The notes: generated from the sequence alone by a model not told the origin. Counted from the first letter of the stretch, positions 1 to 6,709 are shown. The stretch is 8,568 bases of DNA from CAYPYI01 sp964415085 (GCA_964415085.1 CAYPYI010000060.1:1-8568); one strand, 5' to 3'. A program made the numbers and translations.

Positions 1-34
1 ATAGATGTCTTTTTTGATAATTAAGGAATTTATA

Positions 35-1327
35 TTAAATTAATAGTTTTACTAAACTTGTTGCTACTATTAACATAAATGCTCCACCGATTCTTGATGA
101 TATTTGAGCAAATGGCATAAGTTCCATTCTATTAGCTGCTGATAATACTGCAACGTCTCCAGTACCACCCATATTAGCCATACATAATCCACCAGTAATA
201 GCTGCTTCAACTGGATAGAATCCAAATAATCTACCTACTGCACCAGCTCCTAATATAGAACCTAGTACTGTAACACTTACTAAGATAACATATGTTGGTG
301 ATAAAGCTGCTATAACTTCAGTTAAGTCTGTATATGCAACACCAATACCTACTAAAAGTGTTGGTGTTAAATTTTTCATTATAAAGTTAAACCATTGGAA
401 AGCTGCTGTTTCATATCTTTTTGGCATTATTCCAGTAGCTTTAACAATTGCAACTGTTAATATCATTAATGCATAATTATGAATTGGAATATATTTACCT
501 AAGATTGCACCAAATACAAAGAATGTTGTTGATAATAATAAACCAGTTCCTAAGTTTTCATATTTTAAAGGAGCTTGTTCTTGCTCTTCAACTTCCATAT
601 CTGCTTGATTTAACATTAATTTACCGTTTCCTGATATTTTAGAATTGTTTTTTCCTAATTTATCTAATATTCCTGCAAATACTATTGCTATAGCATTACC
701 TAATGCAACTGCAGGAACCATTTTTGATAATATACTTCCTGGATCTACATTTAAGCCCTTACCATATATTTCTGCTAAAGGAACTGCTCCAGCTCCCATA
801 CCTCCACCCATGATTGGAAGTGAAATATAAAGAACTGCTTCTTTTGCTCCATATCCCATAATTGCTCCTACGATAGCTGTAAGTCCAAATGCTGCAACAA
901 TACCTCCGATTATAACTGGAAGATATCTAACAGCTGCCTTTATTAAAAGGTCTCTGTCCATTCCTAATATACTACCTGTTATAAGTGCTGCGATATAAAA
1001 ATCTAAGAATGATTCAGTTTTCATAAAATTAGTAATTATATTTATTGCTGATTCTGGTAGAAGGTTATAAGATGCCAAAGCTGCTGATGCAAATATTATA
1101 ACTATTGGTCCTCCACCAAAAAAATCTTTAACTATCGGAGTTCTATCTCCAGCTTCTCCTAGTAATTCTCCCATAACAATCATAAGAGGGAAAGCACCTA
1201 GCATACCTTTTGGTAATACTTCTAAATAAGTTGCTGCAATTATTACTAGTGATACTAACATAAACACAGGAACTGAAAGTCCCATAATTCTATATCCTTG
1301 TTTTTCAAGTTTCATATTACTACTCAT
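35..1327 (-). CDS. 2-hydroxycarboxylate transporter (CitS/MaeN family), probably sodium symporter
   Basis: A 430-residue, very hydrophobic protein of the 2-hydroxycarboxylate transporter family, which moves citrate, malate or related acids across the cytoplasmic membrane, often with sodium. About 11-12 membrane segments are apparent, with a hydrophilic acidic loop near residues 222-258. The two family re-entrant loop signatures are present: GGGMGAG at 174-180 and GGTGD at 387-391, followed by QISSRIGGA (408-416), whose R412 aligns with the carboxylate-binding Arg428 of CitS. The CitS citrate residues Asn186 and Arg402 appear to be Met177 and Met386, so malate or another acid is more likely than citrate; this alignment is from memory. 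The start is fixed by AGGAGG at 1335-1340, 7 nt upstream. It lies downstream of a carboxylate-type two-component system on the same strand and has its own putative promoter. The substrate is inferred, and length is normal for the family. Confidence 0.92.
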   Translation of the reverse strand: MSSNMKLEKQGYRIMGLSVPVFMLVSLVIIAATYLEVLPKGMLGAFPLMIVMGELLGEAGDRTPIVKDFFGGGPIVIIFASAALASYNLLPESAINIITNFMKTESFLDFYIAALITGSILGMDRDLLIKAAVRYLPVIIGGIVAAFGLTAIVGAIMGYGAKEAVLYISLPIMGGGMGAGAVPLAEIYGKGLNVDPGSILSKMVPAVALGNAIAIVFAGILDKLGKNNSKISGNGKLMLNQADMEVEEQEQAPLKYENLGTGLLLSTTFFVFGAILGKYIPIHNYALMILTVAIVKATGIMPKRYETAAFQWFNFIMKNLTPTLLVGIGVAYTDLTEVIAALSPTYVILVSVTVLGSILGAGAVGRLFGFYPVEAAITGGLCMANMGGTGDVAVLSAANRMELMPFAQISSRIGGAFMLIVATSLVKLLI

Positions 1328-1390
1328 ATAAATTCCTCCTAAATATAATATTAATAAAAAAATAATTATGTATCATTTCGTTAATTTCAT

Positions 1391-1417
1391 ATTATATTTA
1401 AAACAAGCCAATGACAA
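1391..1417 (-). promoter_or_regulatory. Putative sigma-A promoter of the transporter gene
   Basis: On the minus strand a perfect TATAAT (1391-1396) follows TTGTCA (1412-1417), five of six matches to the -35 consensus. The spacer is 15 bp, shorter than the usual 17, which fits a promoter needing an activator such as the neighbouring response regulator. It lies between the regulator's terminator and the transporter's ribosome-binding site. A leader of roughly 50-60 nt would result. Confidence 0.5.
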
Positions 1418-1450
1418 TGTTTTCATAATTAACAAACTATTAAATAAGTT

Positions 1451-1488
1451 AAAAAGAAAATGACAATATAATAACTATATTGTCATTT
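1451..1488 (-). terminator. Rho-independent terminator after the response regulator
   Basis: A perfect 13-bp inverted repeat (arms 1458-1470 and 1476-1488, 5-nt loop) is followed on the minus strand by TTTTCTTTTT (1451-1460). It starts about 21 nt after the regulator stop codon and separates the kinase-regulator transcript from the transporter gene. The stem is A/T rich, so termination may be partial. The arms carry the 9-mer AATGACAAT, which also occurs at the transporter -35 box. Confidence 0.8.
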
Positions 1489-1509
1489 AAAATACTAAGG
1501 CTATATATT

Positions 1510-2178
1510 CTATTTTAAAAGCTTATAAACATGTGTTGGTCTACCTACTTGACCATATTCTAATTCTTGTAAAAGATAATTTGTTTTTTCTAAATACTCC
1601 ATATATTTTCGAACTGTTACTTTACTAATATCAAGTCCTACTGAAATATCATCAACATAGAAGGAGTCTTTGTTTAATAAAGAGATATAATTCTTTATTC
1701 TAGTAAGAGTTCTATCATTTAAGCCTTTAGGTAAAACCTCATCATCAGGTTGAGATATAAAAAGTTCATCTAATTGACTTTGATTAATATTCTTTTTGCT
1801 TTCTAATATATATTTTCGTGATTTATAGCTTTCTAAAGTTTTACTTAATCTTTCATATTCAAAAGGTTTAATCAAATAATCAATAGCACCAAGTCTTAGA
1901 GCTTCTTTTATAGTATCAACATCAGATGCAGCAGTAACCATAATAACATCTGTTTTTATATGGTTAGTCCTAATCTTACTTAAAAGACTAATACCATCCC
2001 CCTTAGGTAGATATATATCGATTATAACAAGATCTACATTTTCCTTATTTAAAACCTTAAGTGCCTCTGATTCATCTTTTGCAATACTTATAACTTTAAA
2101 ATCATCAATACTTTCAACATAACTTCTATTAATCTGAGCAACCATAGGATCGTCTTCAACAATTAAAACTTTTATCAT
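1510..2178 (-). CDS. Response regulator, CitB/DcuR family (partner of the adjacent kinase)
   Basis: A 222-residue response regulator. The receiver domain (about 2-118) has acidic pocket D9/D10, the likely phosphorylated D54, T82 and K104 (KPF). It is followed by a linker with LPKGLNDRTL (149-158), typical of the CitB family, and a C-terminal DNA-binding helix-turn-helix around 176-198 (DISKVTVRKYMEYL), ending with the wing-like GQVGRPTHVYKL. In this family the kinase signals external di- or tricarboxylates and the regulator activates transport or catabolic genes. Here the obvious target is the transporter immediately downstream. The start ATG shares one base with the kinase stop (TTAATG), with AAGGAG in the end of the kinase gene, so the two are probably translationally coupled. 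A hairpin terminator follows. Regulation of the transporter is inferred from position and family. Confidence 0.93.
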   Translation of the reverse strand: MIKVLIVEDDPMVAQINRSYVESIDDFKVISIAKDESEALKVLNKENVDLVIIDIYLPKGDGISLLSKIRTNHIKTDVIMVTAASDVDTIKEALRLGAIDYLIKPFEYERLSKTLESYKSRKYILESKKNINQSQLDELFISQPDDEVLPKGLNDRTLTRIKNYISLLNKDSFYVDDISVGLDISKVTVRKYMEYLEKTNYLLQELEYGQVGRPTHVYKLLK

Positions 2179-3767
2179 TAATTATCTCCTTTCGGAAGTG
2201 TTATAACTACTTTAGTTCCAGTATTTTCATTAGACTCAATAAAAATATCTCCTCTGAAAAACTCAACCTTTTCCTTAACAAGACTAAGTCCTATACCACT
2301 ACCATCTTTCCTTGTAGTAAAGCCTCGGTTAAATACATTCTCTAAATCTTCTTTCTTTATTCCCTTACCATTATCACAAACAGTAATAAGAACCTTATCA
2401 GCCTCATCCTTAATATCTAAATAAACATACTTTTCATTCTCATTATCATTTACAGCATTTAAAGAATTATCAATTAGATTTCCTATTATAGTTATTAAAG
2501 ATCTATTATAAATAGGAAGTGTAGTTTCTTCTAAATTTGAAGATTCATTTATTTCTAAAGTTACACCTAATTCATTTGCCCTACTTAATTTACCATAAAG
2601 AAGTGCAATAACAGTAGGATTAGTAATATTACTTAATAACTTTTTAGAAATATAATTATCAGTTTGCTGTATTCCTAAAATATATTCCTTAGCTTGGTCA
2701 TACTCCTTTATTTGAATAAGCCCTAATATAACATGAAGCTTATTTTTAAACTCGTGATTATTAGCTCTTAGTGCATTAACAATTTGATTATATCCTGTAA
2801 TTTCTTCAGCAAGCTTTCTAACTTCAGACCTATCCTTAAAAGTAGCAATAGTACCCACTTGCTTATTATTATGTTCAATAGGTAGGATATTTACAACCAT
2901 TTCCATATTATTAATAAATTCTTCCTTTTGATTAACAACTCCTAAACTAAGTAAGTCATTAATTTTATCTTCATCAATAAAATTTGTAATCTTCATACCA
3001 ATAGGATCTATATCTGCTATATCAAACATCTTCTTTGCAGGCTTATTTATCATAATAATATTTAAATCATTATCAATACTAATTAAACTTTCCTGAAGAG
3101 AATCAAGTATAGTTTCCTTTTCTAAATATAAAACTGCAATTTCTTCAGGCTCAAGTCCAAGTAAGCTTCTTTTTATATCAAGAGAAAGAAATAAAGAACC
3201 AAAAATACCAAGAACTAATCCGCCAAGAGTAAATAGCATAATATATTTTACAGTTTTAGTTTGCCTAATTAAAACTTTTTCAACTAAGGTACCAACAGCA
3301 ACAAAACCTGTTTGATTGCCATTAGAATCATAAATAGGAGAAAATGCCCTAACAGAATCTCCTAAAGTTCCCTTAGCTTCAGATGTATATGGGTCATGGC
3401 CTAAAAGAGCCTTCTCCTCATCTCCACCAACAAAAACTTGTCCTAACTTATCTTCATTAATATGGGAATACCTAACCTTATTCATATCAGCTATAACTAA
3501 AAAGTCTACATCATTAAGAGTAGTAGCTATATTATATGCATATTCCTGGATAAGTTTATCAGGATCTTTTTCTTTAAGTAGATCCCCTATAGTTTTAGAT
3601 TTACCCACACTAATAGCTAAATTTAAATTATTATTTCCAATATTTTCTTTTACATTTTTAATAGTCCAAAAAATAAAAAAACTAGAGGTTACTAAAATAC
3701 TTATAAGTACAATAATAACGCTAAAGATGGTAATCTTTTTTCTTAGACTAGGAGTTTTTAATTTCAT
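2178..3767 (-). CDS. Sensor histidine kinase, CitA/DcuS family
   Basis: A membrane histidine kinase of 529 residues, full length for CitA/DcuS. Numbered from the start chosen here: TM1 about 12-36; periplasmic-type PAS/Cache sensor about 38-172 with R99-Y-S-H102, GGDE (114-117) and R140-A-F142, matching the carboxylate-binding positions of DcuS/CitA; TM2 about 175-196; cytoplasmic PAS about 213-316; dimerisation motif NHEFKNKLH with phospho-acceptor H338; ATPase N-box NLIDNSLNA (430-438), DNGKGI (465-470) and GSGIGL (489-494). It should sense an external di- or tricarboxylate and phosphorylate the regulator that overlaps its stop codon. An in-frame ATG at 3785 lies 18 nt further upstream but lacks a ribosome-binding site; the ATG at 3767 has AAAGGGTGAT just before it and is preferred. 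The exact ligand cannot be read from the sequence. Confidence 0.93.
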   Translation of the reverse strand: MKLKTPSLRKKITIFSVIIVLISILVTSSFFIFWTIKNVKENIGNNNLNLAISVGKSKTIGDLLKEKDPDKLIQEYAYNIATTLNDVDFLVIADMNKVRYSHINEDKLGQVFVGGDEEKALLGHDPYTSEAKGTLGDSVRAFSPIYDSNGNQTGFVAVGTLVEKVLIRQTKTVKYIMLFTLGGLVLGIFGSLFLSLDIKRSLLGLEPEEIAVLYLEKETILDSLQESLISIDNDLNIIMINKPAKKMFDIADIDPIGMKITNFIDEDKINDLLSLGVVNQKEEFINNMEMVVNILPIEHNNKQVGTIATFKDRSEVRKLAEEITGYNQIVNALRANNHEFKNKLHVILGLIQIKEYDQAKEYILGIQQTDNYISKKLLSNITNPTVIALLYGKLSRANELGVTLEINESSNLEETTLPIYNRSLITIIGNLIDNSLNAVNDNENEKYVYLDIKDEADKVLITVCDNGKGIKKEDLENVFNRGFTTRKDGSGIGLSLVKEKVEFFRGDIFIESNENTGTKVVITLPKGDN

Positions 3768-3800
3768 ATAATCACCCTTTTTCATTTTCTATATAAGTAT

Positions 3801-3806
3801 ATTATA
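3801..3806 (-). promoter_or_regulatory. Candidate -10 box for the kinase-regulator transcript
   Basis: A perfect TATAAT on the minus strand, 33 nt before the chosen kinase start. No good -35 is seen 16-18 bp upstream (AATTAC is the best). The -35 zone would overlap the divergent ECF-type promoter on the plus strand. In DNA this A/T rich a lone TATAAT is weak evidence. Confidence 0.3.
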
Positions 3807-3813
3807 AAATAAC

Positions 3814-3843
3814 TTGAAGTAAAGTAATTTTTAATTACGTTTA
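3814..3843 (+). promoter_or_regulatory. ECF sigma-type promoter of the hydrolase gene
   Basis: TTGAAGT (3814-3820), 17 bp, then CGTTTA (3838-3843) inside TAATTACGTTTATATATAT (3832-3850). The same two blocks, at the same distance, stand before the first sigma factor gene (4610-4640), while the 11-bp spacer between the blocks is only about half conserved. A GAA-type -35 with a CGT -10 at this distance is the general form of ECF promoters. It implies that the first sigma factor controls the hydrolase gene, with a leader of roughly 125 nt. Confidence 0.7.
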
Positions 3844-3976
3844 TATATATAGAAAGCAAATTAAAATAAATAAAGAATTTAAGAAATACTTAATATAATT
3901 TATACTATTAATTAATAAGTATAGATTATAATTAAAATATAATGTAAGATAGGTAAGAGAAATACAGGAGGCAGTT

Positions 3977-4573
3977 ATGAAAGATATAGAAAAGTTAAAA
4001 GAAAATATTAATAATGGTGATAACCATAAAATATATATAATGCTTACAAGAACGGGAACAGTTTTATCAAAACTTATACATCTTTATACAAAAGCTCCAT
4101 ATAGCCATGTTTCTTTATCATTTGACATTGACTTAGAAGAGGTTTATAGCTTTGGTAGGTATAATCCATATAATCCAATATATGCAGGATTTGTTAAAGA
4201 AAAAGTTAAATATGGGGGAACATATGCAAGATTTCCAGAAACTATATGTGCCATATACTCATTAGAAGTTAGCTATGAACAGTATAAAAAGATGGAAGAA
4301 CAAATTAATAACTTTAAAAAAGAAGAAGATAAGTACAAATACAACTTACTTGGACTTATAGGAGTTATGTTTAATGTACCTATAAATAGAGATTATAATT
4401 ATTTCTGCTCACAGTTTGTATCGAAAATATTAAATGACAGTGGAGTAGACTTATTAAGTAAAGATATAGGACTTGTTAAACCAGAAGATTTTAGACAGTG
4501 CGGAAAATTAGAACTAGTTTATGAAGGAAAGTTAAGAGACATTTTTAAAATGGGATATTCTTATAGTTTATAA
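3977..4573 (+). CDS. Permuted papain-like (YiiX/YebB-type NlpC/P60) cysteine hydrolase
   Basis: A 198-residue protein that fits the YiiX/YebB-like group of circularly permuted NlpC/P60 enzymes. The likely catalytic His is H44 in APYSHVSLS and the nucleophile is C144 in YNYFCSQFVS; His before Cys is the mark of the permuted fold. The KPEDFRQCGKLELVYEG stretch (168-184) matches the family's usual C-terminal end. Members are amidases or acyl-group hydrolases acting on peptide, lipid or cell-wall bonds, but the substrate here is unknown. No signal peptide or membrane segment is seen, so it is probably cytoplasmic or membrane-peripheral. AGGAGG (3966-3971) lies 5 nt before ATG. It is a one-gene unit, closed by a terminator and headed by the same ECF-type promoter as the sigma operon downstream, so it is probably part of that regulon. 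Confidence 0.83.
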   Translation: MKDIEKLKENINNGDNHKIYIMLTRTGTVLSKLIHLYTKAPYSHVSLSFDIDLEEVYSFGRYNPYNPIYAGFVKEKVKYGGTYARFPETICAIYSLEVSYEQYKKMEEQINNFKKEEDKYKYNLLGLIGVMFNVPINRDYNYFCSQFVSKILNDSGVDLLSKDIGLVKPEDFRQCGKLELVYEGKLRDIFKMGYSYSL

Positions 4574-4603
4574 TTAATCTAGTTATCTAGATTAATTTTT
4601 TTT
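4572..4603 (+). terminator. Rho-independent terminator after the hydrolase gene
   Basis: An 11-bp perfect stem (4572-4582 with 4587-4597, loop TTAT) runs into eight T residues (4596-4603). It overlaps the last bases of the hydrolase stop codon and ends only 6 nt before the -35 box of the next promoter, separating the two transcription units. Confidence 0.88.
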
Positions 4604-4609
4604 GTAAAT

Positions 4610-4640
4610 TTGAAGTATTATTTTTTCTAACTACGTTTAT
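4610..4640 (+). promoter_or_regulatory. ECF sigma-type promoter, probably autoregulatory, of the sigma-1 operon
   Basis: TTGAAGT (4610-4616), 17 bp, then CGTTTA (4634-4639) within TAACTACGTTTATATATAT (4628-4646). It matches the hydrolase promoter in both blocks and in spacing. Transcription would begin near 4645, leaving a leader of only about 15 nt that is nearly all ribosome-binding site. Self-activation by the encoded sigma factor is the usual arrangement for ECF sigma genes and is inferred here. Confidence 0.75.
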
Positions 4641-4659
4641 ATATATGAGGAGGGGAGAA

Positions 4660-5220
4660 ATGGATGAGAAAGAACTAATAGAAAGAGCAAAATTAAAAGA
4701 CGAAGAATCTTTTAAGATACTAATTGATAAATATAAAAACTATGTATTCGCAATTATATTAAGTAAAGTTAGTGATTATCAAGAAGCAGAAAATATTTCT
4801 CAAGAAGTCTTTATACAAATATTTCTCTCTTTAGATAGCTATAAGGATGATAACTTTAAAGCATGGATAGGAAGAATAAGCTTTAATAAAACAATTGATT
4901 ATTTAAGAAAGAAAAATAAAGAAATAAAAGAAGAAATAAAAAGTATTGATTCCTATAAACTAGAAGAAATTCTACCAGATAATAAAGATCCAAGCTATAG
5001 AATATTAAATAATGAAAAAGGAAAGACTTTATTAGAAATATTAGAAAAAATACCTAGAATTTATGCTGATACAATAAAAAAACATTATATAGAAGATAAA
5101 AGCTATGAGGAAATTTCAAAAGAAGAAAATACTAGTATAAAGACCGTAGAAACTAGGCTTTATAGAGGAAGAAAAATGATTCAGAAAGTATGGGGGGATG
5201 AATATGAAACACTTAAGTGA
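4660..5220 (+). CDS. ECF-type RNA polymerase sigma factor (sigma-1)
   Basis: A 186-residue ECF sigma factor with only regions 2 and 4. Region 2 (about 17-85) includes YQEAENISQEVFIQIF and FKAWIGRISFNKTIDYLRK, the core-polymerase and -10 binding part. Region 4 (about 122-177) ends in the -35-binding helix-turn-helix SYEEISKEENTSIKTVETRLYRGRKMI. The length is typical. An in-frame ATG at 4645 sits inside the promoter's T/A tract and upstream of the ribosome-binding site, so it is not used; AGGAGGGG (4648-4655) correctly serves the ATG at 4660. The gene overlaps the anti-sigma gene by 17 bp, which points to coupled translation. It probably directs transcription from the two matching promoters at 3814 and 4610. 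The inducing signal is unknown. Confidence 0.93.
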   Translation: MDEKELIERAKLKDEESFKILIDKYKNYVFAIILSKVSDYQEAENISQEVFIQIFLSLDSYKDDNFKAWIGRISFNKTIDYLRKKNKEIKEEIKSIDSYKLEEILPDNKDPSYRILNNEKGKTLLEILEKIPRIYADTIKKHYIEDKSYEEISKEENTSIKTVETRLYRGRKMIQKVWGDEYETLK

Positions 5221-5776
5221 AGATGTAATAAAAAAATACAAAGATAACTTATTAAGTGAAGAACTATCTAAAGAAATAGATAAACATATATACTCATGCG
5301 ATGAATGTTTAAATAAATACCTATCATTAGTAGATAGTGATATAGATTATTTAGATGAATCCTTTACAGAAAATGTAGTAAGTATTATAAAAGATATAAA
5401 TTTAGATAATAAGGAAAATACAATAAATGATACTAATAAATATGAAAATAAAAATACTAGTAATAATGATAAAAATATAATCAGTATAGCTAATAATAAG
5501 CAAGTAGCTAATAGAAAAAATAAAAACAAACTAGATAGCAAGTTCTTTGCAAAATATGCTTTAGTAGCAGCAAGTATTATACTTATAACATTTACAGGGG
5601 TATTTACAAATGATAAGTTAAATAATATAAAAACAAATGTAAGTCAAAATGATAAAACAAATATTGTATATGAAGGATCTAGCCTTATAACAAATAAAAT
5701 TACAAATATCTTTGTTAAAATAGGAAGCCCAAGATATGCAAGTAACATTTTAAGAGGAGATGGTAAAGTTGAATAA
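5204..5776 (+). CDS. Zinc-finger (zf-HC2-type) membrane anti-sigma factor for sigma-1
   Basis: A 190-residue single-pass membrane protein. The N-terminus carries H28-x3-C32-x2-C35, the zinc-binding signature of ZAS anti-sigma factors that hold an ECF sigma factor inactive. Residues 48-114 form an Asn/Lys-rich, probably disordered linker; TM about 116-135; then an external tail of about 55 residues with no domain I recognise. An ATG at 5198 directly abuts the GGGGGG ribosome-binding run (5192-5197), whereas the in-frame ATG at 5204 has 6-nt spacing and is chosen. The overlap with the sigma gene suggests near-equal synthesis. RsiW-like relatives are released by regulated membrane proteolysis; whether that happens here is not shown by the sequence. 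It is followed by the TM2-like gene with an 8-bp overlap. Confidence 0.85.
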   Translation: MKHLSEDVIKKYKDNLLSEELSKEIDKHIYSCDECLNKYLSLVDSDIDYLDESFTENVVSIIKDINLDNKENTINDTNKYENKNTSNNDKNIISIANNKQVANRKNKNKLDSKFFAKYALVAASIILITFTGVFTNDKLNNIKTNVSQNDKTNIVYEGSSLITNKITNIFVKIGSPRYASNILRGDGKVE

Positions 5777-6311
5777 TGAAAAAAGATTAGATAAAAGTAA
5801 ATTTTTAACTTTTATATTTAGTTTAGTTCCAGGTGCGGGACATATGTATTTAGGATATTTAAAAACAGGAATAATAATAATGGCAACATTTATATTACTT
5901 TCATATATAGTAGGTTTAACAGGGATATCTTTATTTAGTATATTTCTTCCAGTAATATGGGCATATTCATTTTTTGATACTTTTCAGTTATACAATGGCG
6001 AAAAATCACATGATGATTATATAATTGATAGATTTTTAAATAAAATCAATGTTAAGTATATAGGTTATGCACTTATATTTGTTGGAGTAATATCAGTATC
6101 AAAACAAGTTTTATATCCAATGTTTTATAATCTTTTACAAAGCTTAGGTTTTACAGATATATATATGTTAGAAAGATATATTCAAACCATAGTAGTAGCT
6201 GTAATATTTATCTTTGGTGGATTTAAATTAATAAACTACAATAAAACATTAGATGAAGTAGTAAAAGATATTTCAGATTCAAATAATGAGGATGATTTTT
6301 ATGAGAACTAA
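5769..6311 (+). CDS. TM2-like multi-pass membrane protein in the sigma-1 operon
   Basis: A 180-residue membrane protein. Its N-terminal half resembles the TM2 domain: a first hydrophobic segment ending in PGAGHMYLGYLKTG, then a second ending in WAYSFFDTFQLYNG. Further hydrophobic segments lie around residues 97-113 and 138-155, giving four or five passes and a short acidic C-terminal tail (DSNNEDD). Function is unknown. Its position directly after the anti-sigma gene suggests a role in sensing or in the membrane response. The longest frame starts with ATG at 5760, but that touches GAGGAG (5754-5759) with no spacing; TTG at 5769 has a 9-nt spacing and yields the N-terminus MNNEKRLDKSKF, so it is preferred. 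The start remains uncertain by three codons. The gene overlaps both neighbours. Confidence 0.75.
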   Translation: MNNEKRLDKSKFLTFIFSLVPGAGHMYLGYLKTGIIIMATFILLSYIVGLTGISLFSIFLPVIWAYSFFDTFQLYNGEKSHDDYIIDRFLNKINVKYIGYALIFVGVISVSKQVLYPMFYNLLQSLGFTDIYMLERYIQTIVVAVIFIFGGFKLINYNKTLDEVVKDISDSNNEDDFYEN

Positions 6312-6606
6312 AAAAATAGGACTATTTTCAATGGGAATATCATTAATCTCATTTGGAATAATAATACTACTTACTCAGTTTGATTTAATAAATGGATATG
6401 ATATAATTATTAAGCTTTTTCCCTTGATACTAATACTTTTGGGGATAGAAGTAATATATAATAGCTACTTAAATGATAAATCTGGGGATAAAGTTATTTT
6501 AAAAATTGATTTTTTCTCCGTTATCTTTATAATGGGAATACTATTTGCAAATGTTGTAATATACTTTTTAATAGAGATGGGATTTAGAGGATATTTTAAT
6601 TGGTAA
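6301..6606 (+). CDS. Small LiaI/LiaF-like (DUF5668-like) membrane protein
   Basis: A 101-residue membrane protein with three or four hydrophobic segments (about 5-24, 32-46, 65-85 and a short one near 87-94). The pattern of a helical hairpin with FGIIILLTQF followed by LFPLILILLGIEVIY resembles the N-terminal membrane region of LiaF/LiaI-type proteins (DUF5668), which are linked to cell-envelope stress in Firmicutes. No soluble LiaF C-terminal domain is present. ATG at 6286 lies at the head of the longest frame, but AGGA (6289-6292) sits 8 nt before the ATG at 6301, which gives MRTKKIGLF and is preferred. It overlaps the preceding gene by 11 bp and is the last gene of the sigma-1 operon; its stop codon lies within the terminator stem. 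Family assignment rests on the hydrophobic pattern only. Confidence 0.7.
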   Translation: MRTKKIGLFSMGISLISFGIIILLTQFDLINGYDIIIKLFPLILILLGIEVIYNSYLNDKSGDKVILKIDFFSVIFIMGILFANVVIYFLIEMGFRGYFNW

Positions 6607-6626
6607 GCTTAGGCTTACCTTTTTTA
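6602..6626 (+). terminator. Rho-independent terminator of the sigma-1 operon
   Basis: GGTAAGC (6602-6608), loop TTAG, GCTTACC (6613-6619), then a run of T from 6620. The stem is perfect and contains the stop codon of the last gene. The next ECF-like promoter begins within about 20 nt. Confidence 0.92.
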
Positions 6627-6639
6627 TTTTTAATTTTTT

Positions 6640-6669
6640 GTAAAAACTTGATAGGTTTTTCAGCGTTAA
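6640..6669 (+). promoter_or_regulatory. Candidate ECF-type promoter of the sigma-2 cassette
   Basis: GTAAAAAC (6640-6647), 16 bp, CGTTAA (6664-6669). This fits the general AAC-N16-CGT form of Firmicute ECF promoters (compare the sigma-W type TGAAAC-N16-CGTA). It differs from the shared sigma-1 promoter in the -35 block, so the two sigma factors probably use different sites. Only one copy is seen in this window, so it rests on form alone. Confidence 0.45.
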
Positions 6670-6709
6670 TGTTAAGTACATAGTGAAAGGTAAATTAAGG
6701 AGGGGAAAA

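Noticed and set aside
1..34. Terminator or next gene after the transporter
   Set aside because: Only 34 bases remain and they show no hairpin with a T run on the minus strand, no ribosome-binding site and no start codon.
448..830. Two plus-strand open frames (448-642 and 645-830)
   Set aside because: They lie opposite the transporter gene, lack ribosome-binding sites and have no recognisable protein features; they are antisense shadows.
35..3767. Full citrate fermentation cluster
   Set aside because: No citrate lyase, oxaloacetate decarboxylase or malic enzyme gene is in the window; only the sensor, regulator and transporter are present.
3841..3976. Riboswitch or T-box in the long hydrolase leader
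   Set aside because: No conserved riboswitch or T-box motif and no stable G/C-containing stem is seen; the region is plain A/T rich.
5347..5541. Minus-strand open frame of 64 codons
   Set aside because: It is antisense to the Asn/Lys-rich linker of the anti-sigma gene, and its Leu/Phe-rich product simply reflects the complement of A-rich codons.
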